Shown here: positions 37,746 through 46,270 of the stretch, piece after piece
How positions within the stretch are numbered: the first letter of the stretch is position 1
Layout of the letters: every line of letters begins with the position of its first letter
NCBI RefSeq assembly: GCF_034377285.1
Contig: NZ_CP139715.1
Span: 1,720,001-1,784,000, forward strand
Length of the DNA stretch: 64,000 nt
Direction of reading: 5' to 3'
DNA from: Thalassobaculum sp. OXR-137
GTDB lineage: Bacteria > Pseudomonadota > Alphaproteobacteria > Thalassobaculales > Thalassobaculaceae
Position numbers and translations under genes: made by a program
Notes under the pieces: model-generated
What the model saw: the letters and a program-made list of their open reading frames with translations, nothing else
What the model was told of the DNA's origin: nothing
The model's database searches: none

Positions 37746-37787
37746 CCGACTTCCTGGATCGTCCCTTCGGGCCGTCCAGGAAGTCGG
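37746..37787. repeat. Short family B palindrome
   Basis: Only the outer arms of family B are present: CCGACTTCCTGGA and TCCAGGAAGTCGG, separated by a short GC-rich loop. It lies between the hypothetical operon and the DUF4340 gene. Confidence 0.8.
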
Positions 37788-37839
37788 TGATGGGGAAGAG
37801 AGAGGAACAGGTGGACGCGGAAAGGCGAGGTCGAGCCCC

Positions 37840-38913
37840 TCAGCTCGCCTCGGCCGGCTTGGTCAGGCTCTCGACCGTGGCCGTCAGGCGCTCCATCTCC
37901 CAGTCGGAGATCCGGAAGGCCCAGGTGTCGGTCTGCTGGCGGTGCTTCTCCGCCAGGGCGCGCGCCTCCTCGGGGGCGCCTGAGGGCACGGTGATGCGTA
38001 CCCGCATCCAGCGGACGGTGTCGGCCGCGCCGGCTTCTGTCGGCGCCTCGGCGAATTCCACCGTGTAGAGCACCCCGTCCTTGGTGGTGAACTCGGCATG
38101 GCCGAGCGCCGGATCGAAGGTCAGCCCGTCGGCGGTGCGCACGTCGTCGAACATCAGCTTGTCGAGCACGGTGGCGGCGTTGTTCACCGCGTACTGGGAG
38201 TCGATCTTGCGGCCTTCCGGCAGGTCGGCGATCCCGAAATCGCGCCCGTCCGCGCTCGCCCGCTCGAGCTCCATGCGGTCGCCCTGGGCGGTGACGATGG
38301 TCGCCCGCTGCACCGAGGCCTGGGGCACGTCCACCACCTCGCGGAACAGCCAGAGCGGTGCCTTGCCCTTCAGCTCCAGCGCGCCCTCGGCGAGGTAGGT
38401 CTGGGTTTCGTCGGTGCGGCGGACATAGACCATCGGCTCGCCGCCGGACAGGCTGTCCCGGCCCTTGCCCACATGCAGGTCGACCAGGGTTTCGCCGTCG
38501 GCCGTGGTGATGACCAGGCGGGAGGCCATGGATTCCGGCTGGGCGACGTCGCGCAGCTCCAACCGGTCGAACTTGCCCGGATCGGCGGTCTTGCGCTCGA
38601 TGAGTTCCAGCTGGCCGATGTCGAACAGCAGCTTGCGGACCGTGTCCGTGCGGGCCGGGTAGCCGTCGCGCTGCTGCAGGATCCAGCCGTCGCCGGTGCG
38701 CACGATGGAGATCATGCCGTCCGGGTTGTCCTCCGACCGGATGACCTCGATCTGGCGGACCTCGCCGGCGCGCCGTTCGAAGTCGGGATAGAGCACCTCG
38801 GCCGCAACTTCGGTGCGGATCTCGGACAGCCGGTCGACCATGGCCACCGACGCGCCGATGGCGGTCAGCAGGGTGAGCGATCCCAGCAGGGTGACGGTGC
38901 GTCGGGTGATCAT
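37840..38913 (-). CDS. DUF4340 domain protein (Gld-type ABC operon)
   Basis: This 357-residue protein has one N-terminal membrane segment (VTLLGSLTLLTAIGASVAMV) and a periplasmic region with repeated beta-rich DUF4340 units, for example IVRTGDGWILQQRDGYPARTD. DUF4340 proteins follow GldG-like genes in many bacteria, and their role is unknown. It starts ten bases after the gldG-like gene and is the last gene of the operon. Confidence 0.85.
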   Translation of the reverse strand: MITRRTVTLLGSLTLLTAIGASVAMVDRLSEIRTEVAAEVLYPDFERRAGEVRQIEVIRSEDNPDGMISIVRTGDGWILQQRDGYPARTDTVRKLLFDIGQLELIERKTADPGKFDRLELRDVAQPESMASRLVITTADGETLVDLHVGKGRDSLSGGEPMVYVRRTDETQTYLAEGALELKGKAPLWLFREVVDVPQASVQRATIVTAQGDRMELERASADGRDFGIADLPEGRKIDSQYAVNNAATVLDKLMFDDVRTADGLTFDPALGHAEFTTKDGVLYTVEFAEAPTEAGAADTVRWMRVRITVPSGAPEEARALAEKHRQQTDTWAFRISDWEMERLTATVESLTKPAEAS

Positions 38914-38923
38914 CGCAGCCTCC

Positions 38924-40912
38924 TCACGCGCCGGCGTCGGCGGTTTCGATCCGCCGCCGGCGCCGCCGTGCGCGGATGACGGACAGGACGAGGGCGAACA
39001 GCGCCACCAGGATCGGCATCAGCGCGATATTGACGAACTGCAGCTCGCGCTCCAGCCGCTCCACGTCGGAGCGCAGGGACGCCTGCACCCCGCGCAGCTC
39101 GCTGCGGATCCGCAGCACGTCGCCCTGAAGCTGGCGCATGGTGGCCTGCTCCTCTTCGCTCAGCACCACCGGTCCGCCGGTGGCGCCGTTGCGTTCGCGC
39201 AGGCTGCGCAGCTTCTTCTGGGTCTCGTCCAGGGTCTGGCGCAGTTCCTGCTCCTTCGCCTGGTAGGTGCGATCGGCCTCGCGCTTCAGCGTCTCCATGA
39301 CCTCGAACGGCCGGTAGGTGCTGCCCTGGCCGCGCAGGTCGAGCAGCGCCGAGGAGCCGGTCATGGCGTCGAGCACGTTGGCGACGAAATCGCCGTTGCC
39401 CGCCCCCGGGATCGCCACCCGCTGGCCCTGGAAGTTCTGGTAGGTCACCCAGTACCGGTCGTCCAGCAGGTCGGTATCGGCGACCACGACCACGTCGATC
39501 GGTCCGTCCGATTTGTCGCGGACCACGTCGAAATCGTGGCGCAGCTCCGGATTGCCGCCCTCGATCGCCTCGGGCTGACCGTTCGGGAAGGCGGTCGGCG
39601 CCTCTCCGGTCAGCGTTCCGGCGATGACGAAGCGTTCCGGCCCGGCCTGGTAATCGTTCAGGAGCGCCTGGGGGTTCGGGCGCTGGGTGGCCACCTGCTT
39701 GACGTCGAACAGGGTCGAGCCGGGGCTCGAGGTCAGCAGCGGCTCCAGGGTGAGGGGCGAGCCGTCCTTGAGCTTCAGGTAGCCCGCACTGGCCACGGCG
39801 ACGCTGTCCACCTGGGCGGTGATCGGCGAGTCCTTGTCCAGGTTCGGGCCGCGCAGCAGCAGCCAGGGCACATAGGTGACGTAGCCGGTGCCGGTCGCGT
39901 TGCCGACCCGGCGGCCGGCGAAGCGGTCGGCCACGACCTTGTCGGTCGGCATCTCCAGGCCCCAGGCGGCGAACATCTCGTCCAGGGCACTGGCCGCCCC
40001 GTTGACCGGGCCGTTCGCGGCCTGCCAGCCGTCGGCCTCGGAATAGGGGTCGACGAAGATCACCGCCTTGCCGCCACCGAGGATGTACTGGTCGATGGCG
40101 AAGCGGGTGCGCTCGGACAGCCGTTTGGGGTGGATGATCATCAGGATCGAGATGTCGTCGGGGATGACCTCGACCTCCTCGTCCAGCTCCTCGACCTCCA
40201 GGACCTCCTCGATCCGCGTGGTCACCAGGGCCGGCGGGAGATGTTCCGGCCGGCCGTTCTGGCCCATGCGCACGTCCATCGTGATCTTCTTGTTGCCGAG
40301 GATGCCGACCTTGCCGGTCGTCCCCTTCGACAGGGCGTAGATCATCTTGGTGATGTCGTATTCCAGGAACGCCTCGCGGTCCGGCTGGAAGAACGGCACC
40401 TGCTCCACGTCGTCGGTGGTGTTGGTGCCGACCAGGCCGAAGAACACGCTGCCGTCCACGCCTTCCAGCGAGACGGACTGAAGACCGAAGGACACCGCAC
40501 GGTCCTCCACCGGAGTGAAGGGCTCCGGATCGTAGATCTCCAGCACGATCTTGCCGGCCGAGCGGTCGGCGTATTCCTGCAGCATGTCGCGCACCCGGTC
40601 GGCATAGACGCCGTAGTTCGGGTACTGGCTGCCCAGACGCTTGGAGTAATAGAACCGCAGGGTGATCGGCTCCTCCACCTCGCTCAGCACGCGCTGGGTG
40701 GCGGGCGACAGGGAGTAGAGCTGGTCCTGGGTCAGGTCGACCCGGAAGCTGGTCATCGAGAAGGCGGCCAGCACGTTGATCGAGATGAACAGGCCGGCCA
40801 GCAGGAACAGGGCGATGGCGGTCAGCCGGCCCTGGGAGCCCGGTCGGGGCTCCCGCTTCTTGCGCTTGCGGGCGTGCTTTCCGGCGGGGGCGTCGACGGT
40901 TGCCATGGTCAT
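38924..40912 (-). CDS. GldG-like ABC transporter auxiliary protein
   Basis: This 662-residue protein has an N-terminal membrane helix (LTAIALFLLAGLFISINVLA), a large periplasmic region with VDLTQDQLYSLSPATQRVL and AIDQYILGGGKAVIFVDPY, a coiled coil near the end (RTLDETQKKLRSLRE-like and ELQFVNIAL) and a second membrane helix before a basic tail. These are the features of GldG-like (ABC-2, DUF4350) proteins. It overlaps the permease gene by four bases (ATGA). Confidence 0.88.
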   Translation of the reverse strand: MTMATVDAPAGKHARKRKKREPRPGSQGRLTAIALFLLAGLFISINVLAAFSMTSFRVDLTQDQLYSLSPATQRVLSEVEEPITLRFYYSKRLGSQYPNYGVYADRVRDMLQEYADRSAGKIVLEIYDPEPFTPVEDRAVSFGLQSVSLEGVDGSVFFGLVGTNTTDDVEQVPFFQPDREAFLEYDITKMIYALSKGTTGKVGILGNKKITMDVRMGQNGRPEHLPPALVTTRIEEVLEVEELDEEVEVIPDDISILMIIHPKRLSERTRFAIDQYILGGGKAVIFVDPYSEADGWQAANGPVNGAASALDEMFAAWGLEMPTDKVVADRFAGRRVGNATGTGYVTYVPWLLLRGPNLDKDSPITAQVDSVAVASAGYLKLKDGSPLTLEPLLTSSPGSTLFDVKQVATQRPNPQALLNDYQAGPERFVIAGTLTGEAPTAFPNGQPEAIEGGNPELRHDFDVVRDKSDGPIDVVVVADTDLLDDRYWVTYQNFQGQRVAIPGAGNGDFVANVLDAMTGSSALLDLRGQGSTYRPFEVMETLKREADRTYQAKEQELRQTLDETQKKLRSLRERNGATGGPVVLSEEEQATMRQLQGDVLRIRSELRGVQASLRSDVERLERELQFVNIALMPILVALFALVLSVIRARRRRRRIETADAGA

Positions 40913-41655
40913 TCCGCCTTCTTCAGGTCGACGATCAGCGCATTGGCGGCCAGCGCCAGGACGATCACGGAAGCGAAGAAGATCGCATCGCGCAGATCGA
41001 TGACGCCGCGGGCGATCGACTGGAAGTGGGTCAGGAAGCCGAAGCCGGCGACGATGTCGACCACGGTGTCCGGCAGGAAGGACCGGATCGCGTCCAGCAC
41101 GACGTTGGAGCCGGCGAGAGTGAAGACGAACAGGACGGCCGTCGTCACCACGAAGGCGATGACCTGGTTCTTGGTGGTGGCCGAGATCATCGAGCCGACC
41201 GCCAGGAAGGCCCCCGCCATCAGCAGGCTGCCGATATAGGAGGCGGCGATCACCCCGTTATCCGGGTTGCCGAGCTCGTTGACCGTGATCCACAGCGGGA
41301 AGGTGAGCGCCAGGGCGATGCCGGTGAAGATCCAGGCGGCCAGGTATTTGCCGACCACCGCCTCGATCATGGTCACCGGCAGGGTCAGGAACAGCTCGAT
41401 CGTGCCGGTCCGCCGCTCCTCCGCCCACAGCCGCATGGACAGCGCGGGGACCAGGAACAGGTAGAGCCACGGATGGAAGGTGAAGAACGGCTGCAGGTCG
41501 GCCTGACCGCGCCCCATCCAGCCGCCGACGAAGAAGGTCATCGCGCCGGCGAGGATCAGGAAGATGACGATGAAGATATAGGCGAGCGGCGTGGCGAAGT
41601 AGGCCTTCAGCTCTCGCGCCGTCACCAGCCAGACATTGCGCCCGGTCCTAGACAT
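40909..41655 (-). CDS. GldF-like ABC-2 permease
   Basis: This 248-residue protein has six hydrophobic segments and the ABC-2 permease pattern (YIFIVIFLILAGAMTFFVGG, RRTGTIELFLTLPVTMIEAV, then GSNVVLDAIRSFLP). GldF permeases pair with GldA ATPases. In Bacteroidetes they are needed for gliding motility, while the role in proteobacteria is unknown. Its start overlaps the stop of the ATPase gene by eight bases. Confidence 0.88.
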   Translation of the reverse strand: MSRTGRNVWLVTARELKAYFATPLAYIFIVIFLILAGAMTFFVGGWMGRGQADLQPFFTFHPWLYLFLVPALSMRLWAEERRTGTIELFLTLPVTMIEAVVGKYLAAWIFTGIALALTFPLWITVNELGNPDNGVIAASYIGSLLMAGAFLAVGSMISATTKNQVIAFVVTTAVLFVFTLAGSNVVLDAIRSFLPDTVVDIVAGFGFLTHFQSIARGVIDLRDAIFFASVIVLALAANALIVDLKKAE

Positions 41656-42385
41656 TGGCCGTCACCTCGCGGAATACGTCGTCCAGATTGCCGCTGGCGG
41701 AGCGGCCGCGCAGGTCGGCGGGGGTGCCGTCGGCGACGATCCGCCCGCGGGCGATGATCACCGCGCGGGTACACACCGCGTCGACCTCTTCCAGGATGTG
41801 GGTGGAGATCACGATCGCCTTGGTGGCGGCCATCTCCTGGATCAGCTTGCGGACCTCGAACTTCTGGTTCGGGTCGAGGCCGTCGGTCGGCTCGTCCAGG
41901 ATCAGCACCGGCGGGTTGTGCAGCAGCGCCTGGGCCAGGCCGACCCGGCGCTTGAAGCCTTTGGACAGGGTCTCGATCGGCTGGTGCGCCACTTCGCGGA
42001 GCTGCGTCTTGGCCATGGCCGCCTCCACATGCTCCCGGCGCTCCGCCCCGTCGAAGCCGCGGACGGCGCCGATGAAGTCGAGGAATGCGATGACGGTCAT
42101 GTCGGGATAGGCCGGCGCCCCTTCCGGCAGGTAGCCGATGGCACTCTTGGCGGCGATGGGATCGCTCAGAACGTTGTGGCCGCAGATGACCGCGGTGCCG
42201 GCATCCGGCGCCAGGAAGCCGCAGATCATTTTCATGGTCGTCGATTTTCCGGCGCCGTTCGGGCCGAGAAATCCGAGGACCTCCCCCTGTTCCAACTCGA
42301 AGCTGAGCCCGTCGACCGCGGTCTTTCGGGCATTGGCCGGTCCGAAACTCTTACTCAGTCCGCGCACGGACAATGCTGTCGTCAT
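41648..42385 (-). CDS. GldA-like ABC transporter ATP-binding protein
   Basis: This 245-residue ATPase has Walker A GPNGAGKSTTMK, the signature LSKGFKRRVGLAQAL, Walker B VLILDEPTDGLDP and the switch His in STHILEE. It is the first gene of the gldA-F-G-DUF4340 operon, so the complex is likely complete. The substrate is unknown. It is divergent from the adenylate cyclase gene. Confidence 0.93.
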   Translation of the reverse strand: MTTALSVRGLSKSFGPANARKTAVDGLSFELEQGEVLGFLGPNGAGKSTTMKMICGFLAPDAGTAVICGHNVLSDPIAAKSAIGYLPEGAPAYPDMTVIAFLDFIGAVRGFDGAERREHVEAAMAKTQLREVAHQPIETLSKGFKRRVGLAQALLHNPPVLILDEPTDGLDPNQKFEVRKLIQEMAATKAIVISTHILEEVDAVCTRAVIIARGRIVADGTPADLRGRSASGNLDDVFREVTANV

Positions 42386-42498
42386 GGGACGCTCATTTGG
42401 TGTGCGTGACGTAACCGTTGGTTGGGTTCGTCATTTATCGAAATTACAGCGAAATTCAAGACATTAGGCTATTGTCCATGCGTGACGGGAGCAGAGCG

Positions 42499-44223
42499 AT
42501 GACGGCAGTCGACACGCAGCGGCGGCTGAACCGCCCGGAACGGCGGATCTCCTGGTCGCCGATCATCTCCCGTCTCCGTCTTTATACCGGTCTGGTGCTG
42601 TTCACTTACGTGAGCGCACACTTGGTTAATCATGTGGCGGGATTGTGGTCGATCGCCGCGCTGGATGCCGGGCTCGCCCTGATCGAGGGTGTGGTGCGCA
42701 CCCAGGCCGTATCGATCCTGCTCTACGGCAGCATCCTGCTGCACATGCTGATCGCCCTGCGGGCGATCTATTACCGCGACTCCCTGAAGGCGATGGCGGT
42801 GCCCGAGGTCGTTCAGCTCGCGCTGGGCCTGGCGATCCCGCTGCTGATCCTGCGCCACGTGCTGAGCAACCGGCTGATGCACGAGCTCTACGGGCTGGAC
42901 GACGACCATACCTGGGTGCTGCTGAATCTCTGGGTGTTCGATCCGGTGGGCGCGCTGAACCAGTCGGCGGCCGTGCTGGTCGCCTGGGGGCATGGCTGCA
43001 CCGGCCTGCACCTGTGGCTGCGCTATGCATCCTGGTACGACCGGGCGAAGCCGTGGCTGCTGTCGGCCGCGGTGCTGCTGCCGGCCCTGTCGCTCGCCGG
43101 CTTCGTCGCGGCCGGGATGACCGTGGCGGACCTGACGGCCACGCCGGGATGGCTGCCGCTGGCGATCCGGTCCGCAAACCTGCCCGACAACGAGACCATC
43201 GCCCTGTGGATCCAGCGGTTCGACGAGATCAAGGCCGGGTATGCGGTGGTGGTGGTCGCGGCCTTCGCCGCCCGCTGGATGCGCATGGCGTTGCACCGGC
43301 GCAGCCAGGGGGTGCGGGTAGGCTACGGCGCCGGTCGCTCCGTGCAGGCGATCCGGGGCATGACCCTGCTGGATGTCAGCCGGATGCACGGGATTCCCCA
43401 CGCCTCGGTCTGTGGCGGTCGCGGGCGCTGCTCGACCTGCCGGGTGCGGGTGTCGCGCGGGCTGGAGAATCTGCCCCCGCCCGACGATGCGGAGGCCAAG
43501 GTGCTGCACCGGATCTCGGCGGCGCCGAACGTGCGGCTGGCCTGCCAGACGCGCGTGGTCGAGGATCTGGAGATCACGCCGTTGCTTCCGCCGCACAATA
43601 CCGGCATGGCGGAAACCCGCGGCGGGCCGAGCTATCTGCAGGGGCGCGAGCTGGAGATCGCGGTGCTGTTCGCCGATATCCGCGGCTTCACCACCTTGTC
43701 GGAGGAGCGGCTGCCCTATGACGTGGTGTTCATCCTGAACCGGTACTTCGCCGAGATGGGGGCTGCGATCGAGGGGGCCGGCGGACGGATCGACAAATTC
43801 ATCGGCGACGGGATCATGGCCCTGTTTGGCGTGAACGGCGACCCGGAGGAGGGCGCGCGCCAGGCGGTGGCGGCGGCGCGGGAGATGGCGCGGCGGCTCG
43901 TGGACCTGAACGAGTCCCTGGCCGGCGACCTGGAGGCGCCCCTGCGGATCGGCATCGGCCTGCATCTGGGTCCGGCCATCGTCGGCGAGATGGGCTACGG
44001 GCGGGTGCGCGGGGTGACGGCGGTGGGCGACACGGTGAACACCGCCAGCCGGCTGGAGTCCCTGACCAAGGAATTCGGCGCGCAGCTCATCGTGTCGGAC
44101 GCGCTGGCGCGGGCCTCAGGGGTTGATTTCAGCCGCTACCCGAGCCATGAGATCGAGGTGAGGGGCCGAGACCAGGCGATGGCGATCCGGGTGATCGCCG
44201 ATGCCACCGAGGTGGGGGTGTAG
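42499..44223 (+). CDS. Membrane-anchored ferredoxin-adenylate cyclase
   Basis: This 574-residue protein has three parts. Residues ~15-270 are a six-helix membrane domain with paired histidines (YVSAHLVNH, LLHML, WGHGCTGLHLW) that look like heme-b ligands of succinate dehydrogenase-type anchors. Residues ~280-355 are a [2Fe-2S] ferredoxin domain, C-x5-C-x2-C ... C (Cys305, Cys311, Cys314, Cys349). The C-terminus is a class III cyclase with metal-binding Asp393 (FADIRGFT) and Asp437 (FIGDGIMAL), and DTVNTASR as in adenylate cyclases. It would make cyclic AMP in response to redox state. ATG 42499 follows GGGAG. Confidence 0.88.
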   Translation: MTAVDTQRRLNRPERRISWSPIISRLRLYTGLVLFTYVSAHLVNHVAGLWSIAALDAGLALIEGVVRTQAVSILLYGSILLHMLIALRAIYYRDSLKAMAVPEVVQLALGLAIPLLILRHVLSNRLMHELYGLDDDHTWVLLNLWVFDPVGALNQSAAVLVAWGHGCTGLHLWLRYASWYDRAKPWLLSAAVLLPALSLAGFVAAGMTVADLTATPGWLPLAIRSANLPDNETIALWIQRFDEIKAGYAVVVVAAFAARWMRMALHRRSQGVRVGYGAGRSVQAIRGMTLLDVSRMHGIPHASVCGGRGRCSTCRVRVSRGLENLPPPDDAEAKVLHRISAAPNVRLACQTRVVEDLEITPLLPPHNTGMAETRGGPSYLQGRELEIAVLFADIRGFTTLSEERLPYDVVFILNRYFAEMGAAIEGAGGRIDKFIGDGIMALFGVNGDPEEGARQAVAAAREMARRLVDLNESLAGDLEAPLRIGIGLHLGPAIVGEMGYGRVRGVTAVGDTVNTASRLESLTKEFGAQLIVSDALARASGVDFSRYPSHEIEVRGRDQAMAIRVIADATEVGV

Positions 44224-44256
44224 CGGGGCATTCCCTTACACTGAGCCCGCGGCGGT

Positions 44257-44408
44257 CGGCCCTTCGACACGCTCCCGGATCAAGTCCGGGTGCTGCTAAG
44301 GGCGAGGTCTTTAGGTCAGGGCGAGGTCTTTAGGTCAGGGCGAGGTCTCTAGGAAGGATAACTTTGACCTCGTCCTGAGCAGCCCCGGAGGGGCGTGTCG
44401 AAGGGCCG
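44257..44408. repeat. Inverted-repeat pair around short tandem repeats
   Basis: CGGCCCTTCGACACGC (44257-44272) and its perfect inverse (44393-44408) form a 16-bp inverted repeat. Between them, a 19-bp unit, GGGCGAGGTCTTTAGGTCA, occurs 2.8 times at 44300-44352. Confidence 0.85.
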
Positions 44409-44463
44409 GGACCAGGCGATGGTGATCCACACGATGGCCGATGCGGCCGAGGTGGGGGTGTAG
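44403..44463 (+). pseudogene. Duplicated 3' end of the adenylate cyclase gene
   Basis: These 61 bases repeat the last 61 bases of the cyclase gene (44163-44223), including the final TAG, with about nine differences. The copy begins inside the right arm of the 16-bp inverted repeat. It is too short to be functional and marks a local duplication. Confidence 0.8.
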
Positions 44464-44619
44464 GGGGACTCGGCCCTCCTCTCACCCATCCGTCTCCCCG
44501 CTTCCGCGCCGGGGCCGAGAGTGACGCTTGCCGGCGCGTTTCGGGACAAACTCCAGCTCGCCAGCGGCCCCTAGCCTGGGTCCCGGCGCTAGGCCGGGAA
44601 GGCCTCAACTCTCAGGTTT

Positions 44620-44692
44620 GTCATCCCGAACTTGTTTCGGGACCTCATCCCGGACCGATGCCTAGTAGGTCCCGAAACGAGTTCGGGATGAC
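44620..44692. repeat. Double-hairpin intergenic repeat, family A
   Basis: The element runs from GTCATCCCGAAC to GTTCGGGATGAC, with internal palindromes TCCCGAACTTGTTTCGGGA and TCCCGAAACGAGTTCGGGA. It is the cleanest copy of this family in the window and lies just after the end of cysS (on the opposite strand). Confidence 0.85.
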
Positions 44693-44716
44693 GATAATGG
44701 TAAAATGGTGAGGGCC

Positions 44717-46114
44717 CTACCCCGCCCGCTTCCAGGTGGTGCCGCCGGCGCCGTCTTCCAGTTCGATGCCGCGGGCCTTCAACGCGTCGCGGATACGGTC
44801 GGCTTCCGCAAAATCCCTGGACTGGCGGGCGGCGACGCGGGCGGCGATCAGCGCCTCGATCTCCTCGGCGTCGTCGCCGGCCTCGCCCTTGAACCAGGCT
44901 TCCGTCTCGCCCTGGAGCAGACCGAGCAGCGCGCTCCAGTCCAGCAGCTTGCCCATCAGTTCCGGGATCTGCCGGTTGCGGCCCTTGTCCAGCGCGATGT
45001 TCAGCTCGCGGGCGATCTGATGCAGGGCGCTGACGGCCAGGGGCGTGTTCAGGTCGTCGCAGAGGGCGGCCAGCACCGGATTGTCGGTGCGGTCGAAGTT
45101 CCAGTCCGGATAGTGCCCGTCATTGGCCGCCCGGTGCAGGGCGCCGTACAGCTTGTCGAGCTGGGTCTTGGCTTCCTTCAGCCCGGCCTTCGAGAAGTCC
45201 AGCGGCTGGCGGTAATGGGCCGAGAGCAGCAGCAGGCGGATCGCCTCGCCGGGCCATTCCTCCAGCATGTCGTGGACGGTGTAGAAGTTGCCCAGCGACT
45301 TCGACATCTTCTCGCCTTCGACCGTCACGAAGCCGTTGTGCATCCAGTAATTCGCCATGGTCTCGTGGCCGAAGGCGCAGCGGGTCTGGGCGATCTCGTT
45401 CTCATGGTGCGGGAAGATCAGGTCGAGCCCGCCGCCATGGATGTCGAACACCTCGCCCAGATGCTCCGCCGCCATGGCCGAGCATTCGATGTGCCAGCCC
45501 GGCCGGCCGCGGCCCCAGGGACTGTCCCAGCCCGGCTGGTCCTCGGCACTCGGCTTCCACAGAACGAAATCGGCCGGGTCGCGCTTGTAGGGGGCGACGT
45601 CGACCCGGGCGCCGGCGATCATGTCGTCCCGGTCGCGGCGGGAGAGCTGGCCGTAATCCGCCATCGACGGCACGTTGAACAGCACGTGGCCCTCGGCGAC
45701 ATAGGCGTGGCCGCGCTCGATCAGCCGCTCGGTCAGCGCGATCATCTGGCCCACATGGCCGGTGGCGCGCGGCTGCACGTCCGGCCGGTTGACCCCGATC
45801 GCCGCCATGTCGGCGTTGTAGATCTCCGTCGTCTCGCCGGTCAGCGCCTCGATCTCGACCCCGCGCTCCTTGGCGCGGGTCATGATCTTGTCGTCGATAT
45901 CGGTGATGTTGGCGACGTGGGTGACGTGCTCGGCACCGTAGAGATGGCGCAGCACGCGGATCAGCACGTCGAAGACCACGGCGGGCCGGGCGTTGCCCAC
46001 ATGGGCGTAGTCGTAGACCGTCGGGCCGCAGACATAGACGCGCACGTTCGACGGGTCGATCGGGGTGAAGACCTGCTTCTCGCGCAGGAGCGTATTGGTG
46101 ATCTTGAGATCCAT
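44717..46114 (-). CDS. cysS: Cysteinyl-tRNA synthetase
   Basis: This 465-residue class I synthetase charges tRNA-Cys. It has the HIGH-type motif in [16 protein letters not shown], the zinc-binding [11 protein letters not shown] and FPHHENE, and KMSKS in EKMSKSLGN. The length is normal. It lies downstream of gltX on the same strand, with a possible 22-residue leader peptide between them. Confidence 0.96.
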   Translation of the reverse strand: MDLKITNTLLREKQVFTPIDPSNVRVYVCGPTVYDYAHVGNARPAVVFDVLIRVLRHLYGAEHVTHVANITDIDDKIMTRAKERGVEIEALTGETTEIYNADMAAIGVNRPDVQPRATGHVGQMIALTERLIERGHAYVAEGHVLFNVPSMADYGQLSRRDRDDMIAGARVDVAPYKRDPADFVLWKPSAEDQPGWDSPWGRGRPGWHIECSAMAAEHLGEVFDIHGGGLDLIFPHHENEIAQTRCAFGHETMANYWMHNGFVTVEGEKMSKSLGNFYTVHDMLEEWPGEAIRLLLLSAHYRQPLDFSKAGLKEAKTQLDKLYGALHRAANDGHYPDWNFDRTDNPVLAALCDDLNTPLAVSALHQIARELNIALDKGRNRQIPELMGKLLDWSALLGLLQGETEAWFKGEAGDDAEEIEALIAARVAARQSRDFAEADRIRDALKARGIELEDGAGGTTWKRAG

Positions 46115-46173
46115 GTCTCGGACTCCGGTGGGTCTGGTTCAGGCTGTCGGCGGGCGCGAAAGCGCAGGCGCGA

Positions 46174-46242
46174 TCAGCGACAGACCTCGGCCGTCGTGTA
46201 GAACGCTGTGCCGATCGACGTGAGCGGGCGGCGCGCGAACAT
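46174..46242 (-). CDS. Possible leader peptide upstream of cysS
   Basis: A 22-codon frame starts with ATG at 46242, eight bases after GAGAGGA, and ends TTAEVCR-stop, 59 bases before cysS. The cysteine codon near its end could couple its translation to charged tRNA-Cys. No clear terminator or alternative hairpin was found, so this is tentative. Confidence 0.35.
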   Translation of the reverse strand: MFARRPLTSIGTAFYTTAEVCR

Positions 46243-46270
46243 GGATTCCTCTCGGTTAATCGGTGGGCGT

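Noticed and set aside
38813-41239. An 808-residue open frame on the plus strand
   Set aside because: It is antisense to the gldG-like and DUF4340 genes, whose motifs are clear.
44300-44352. A CRISPR or VNTR locus of interest
   Set aside because: Only 2.8 copies of a 19-bp unit with no spacers; it is a short simple tandem repeat inside an inverted repeat.
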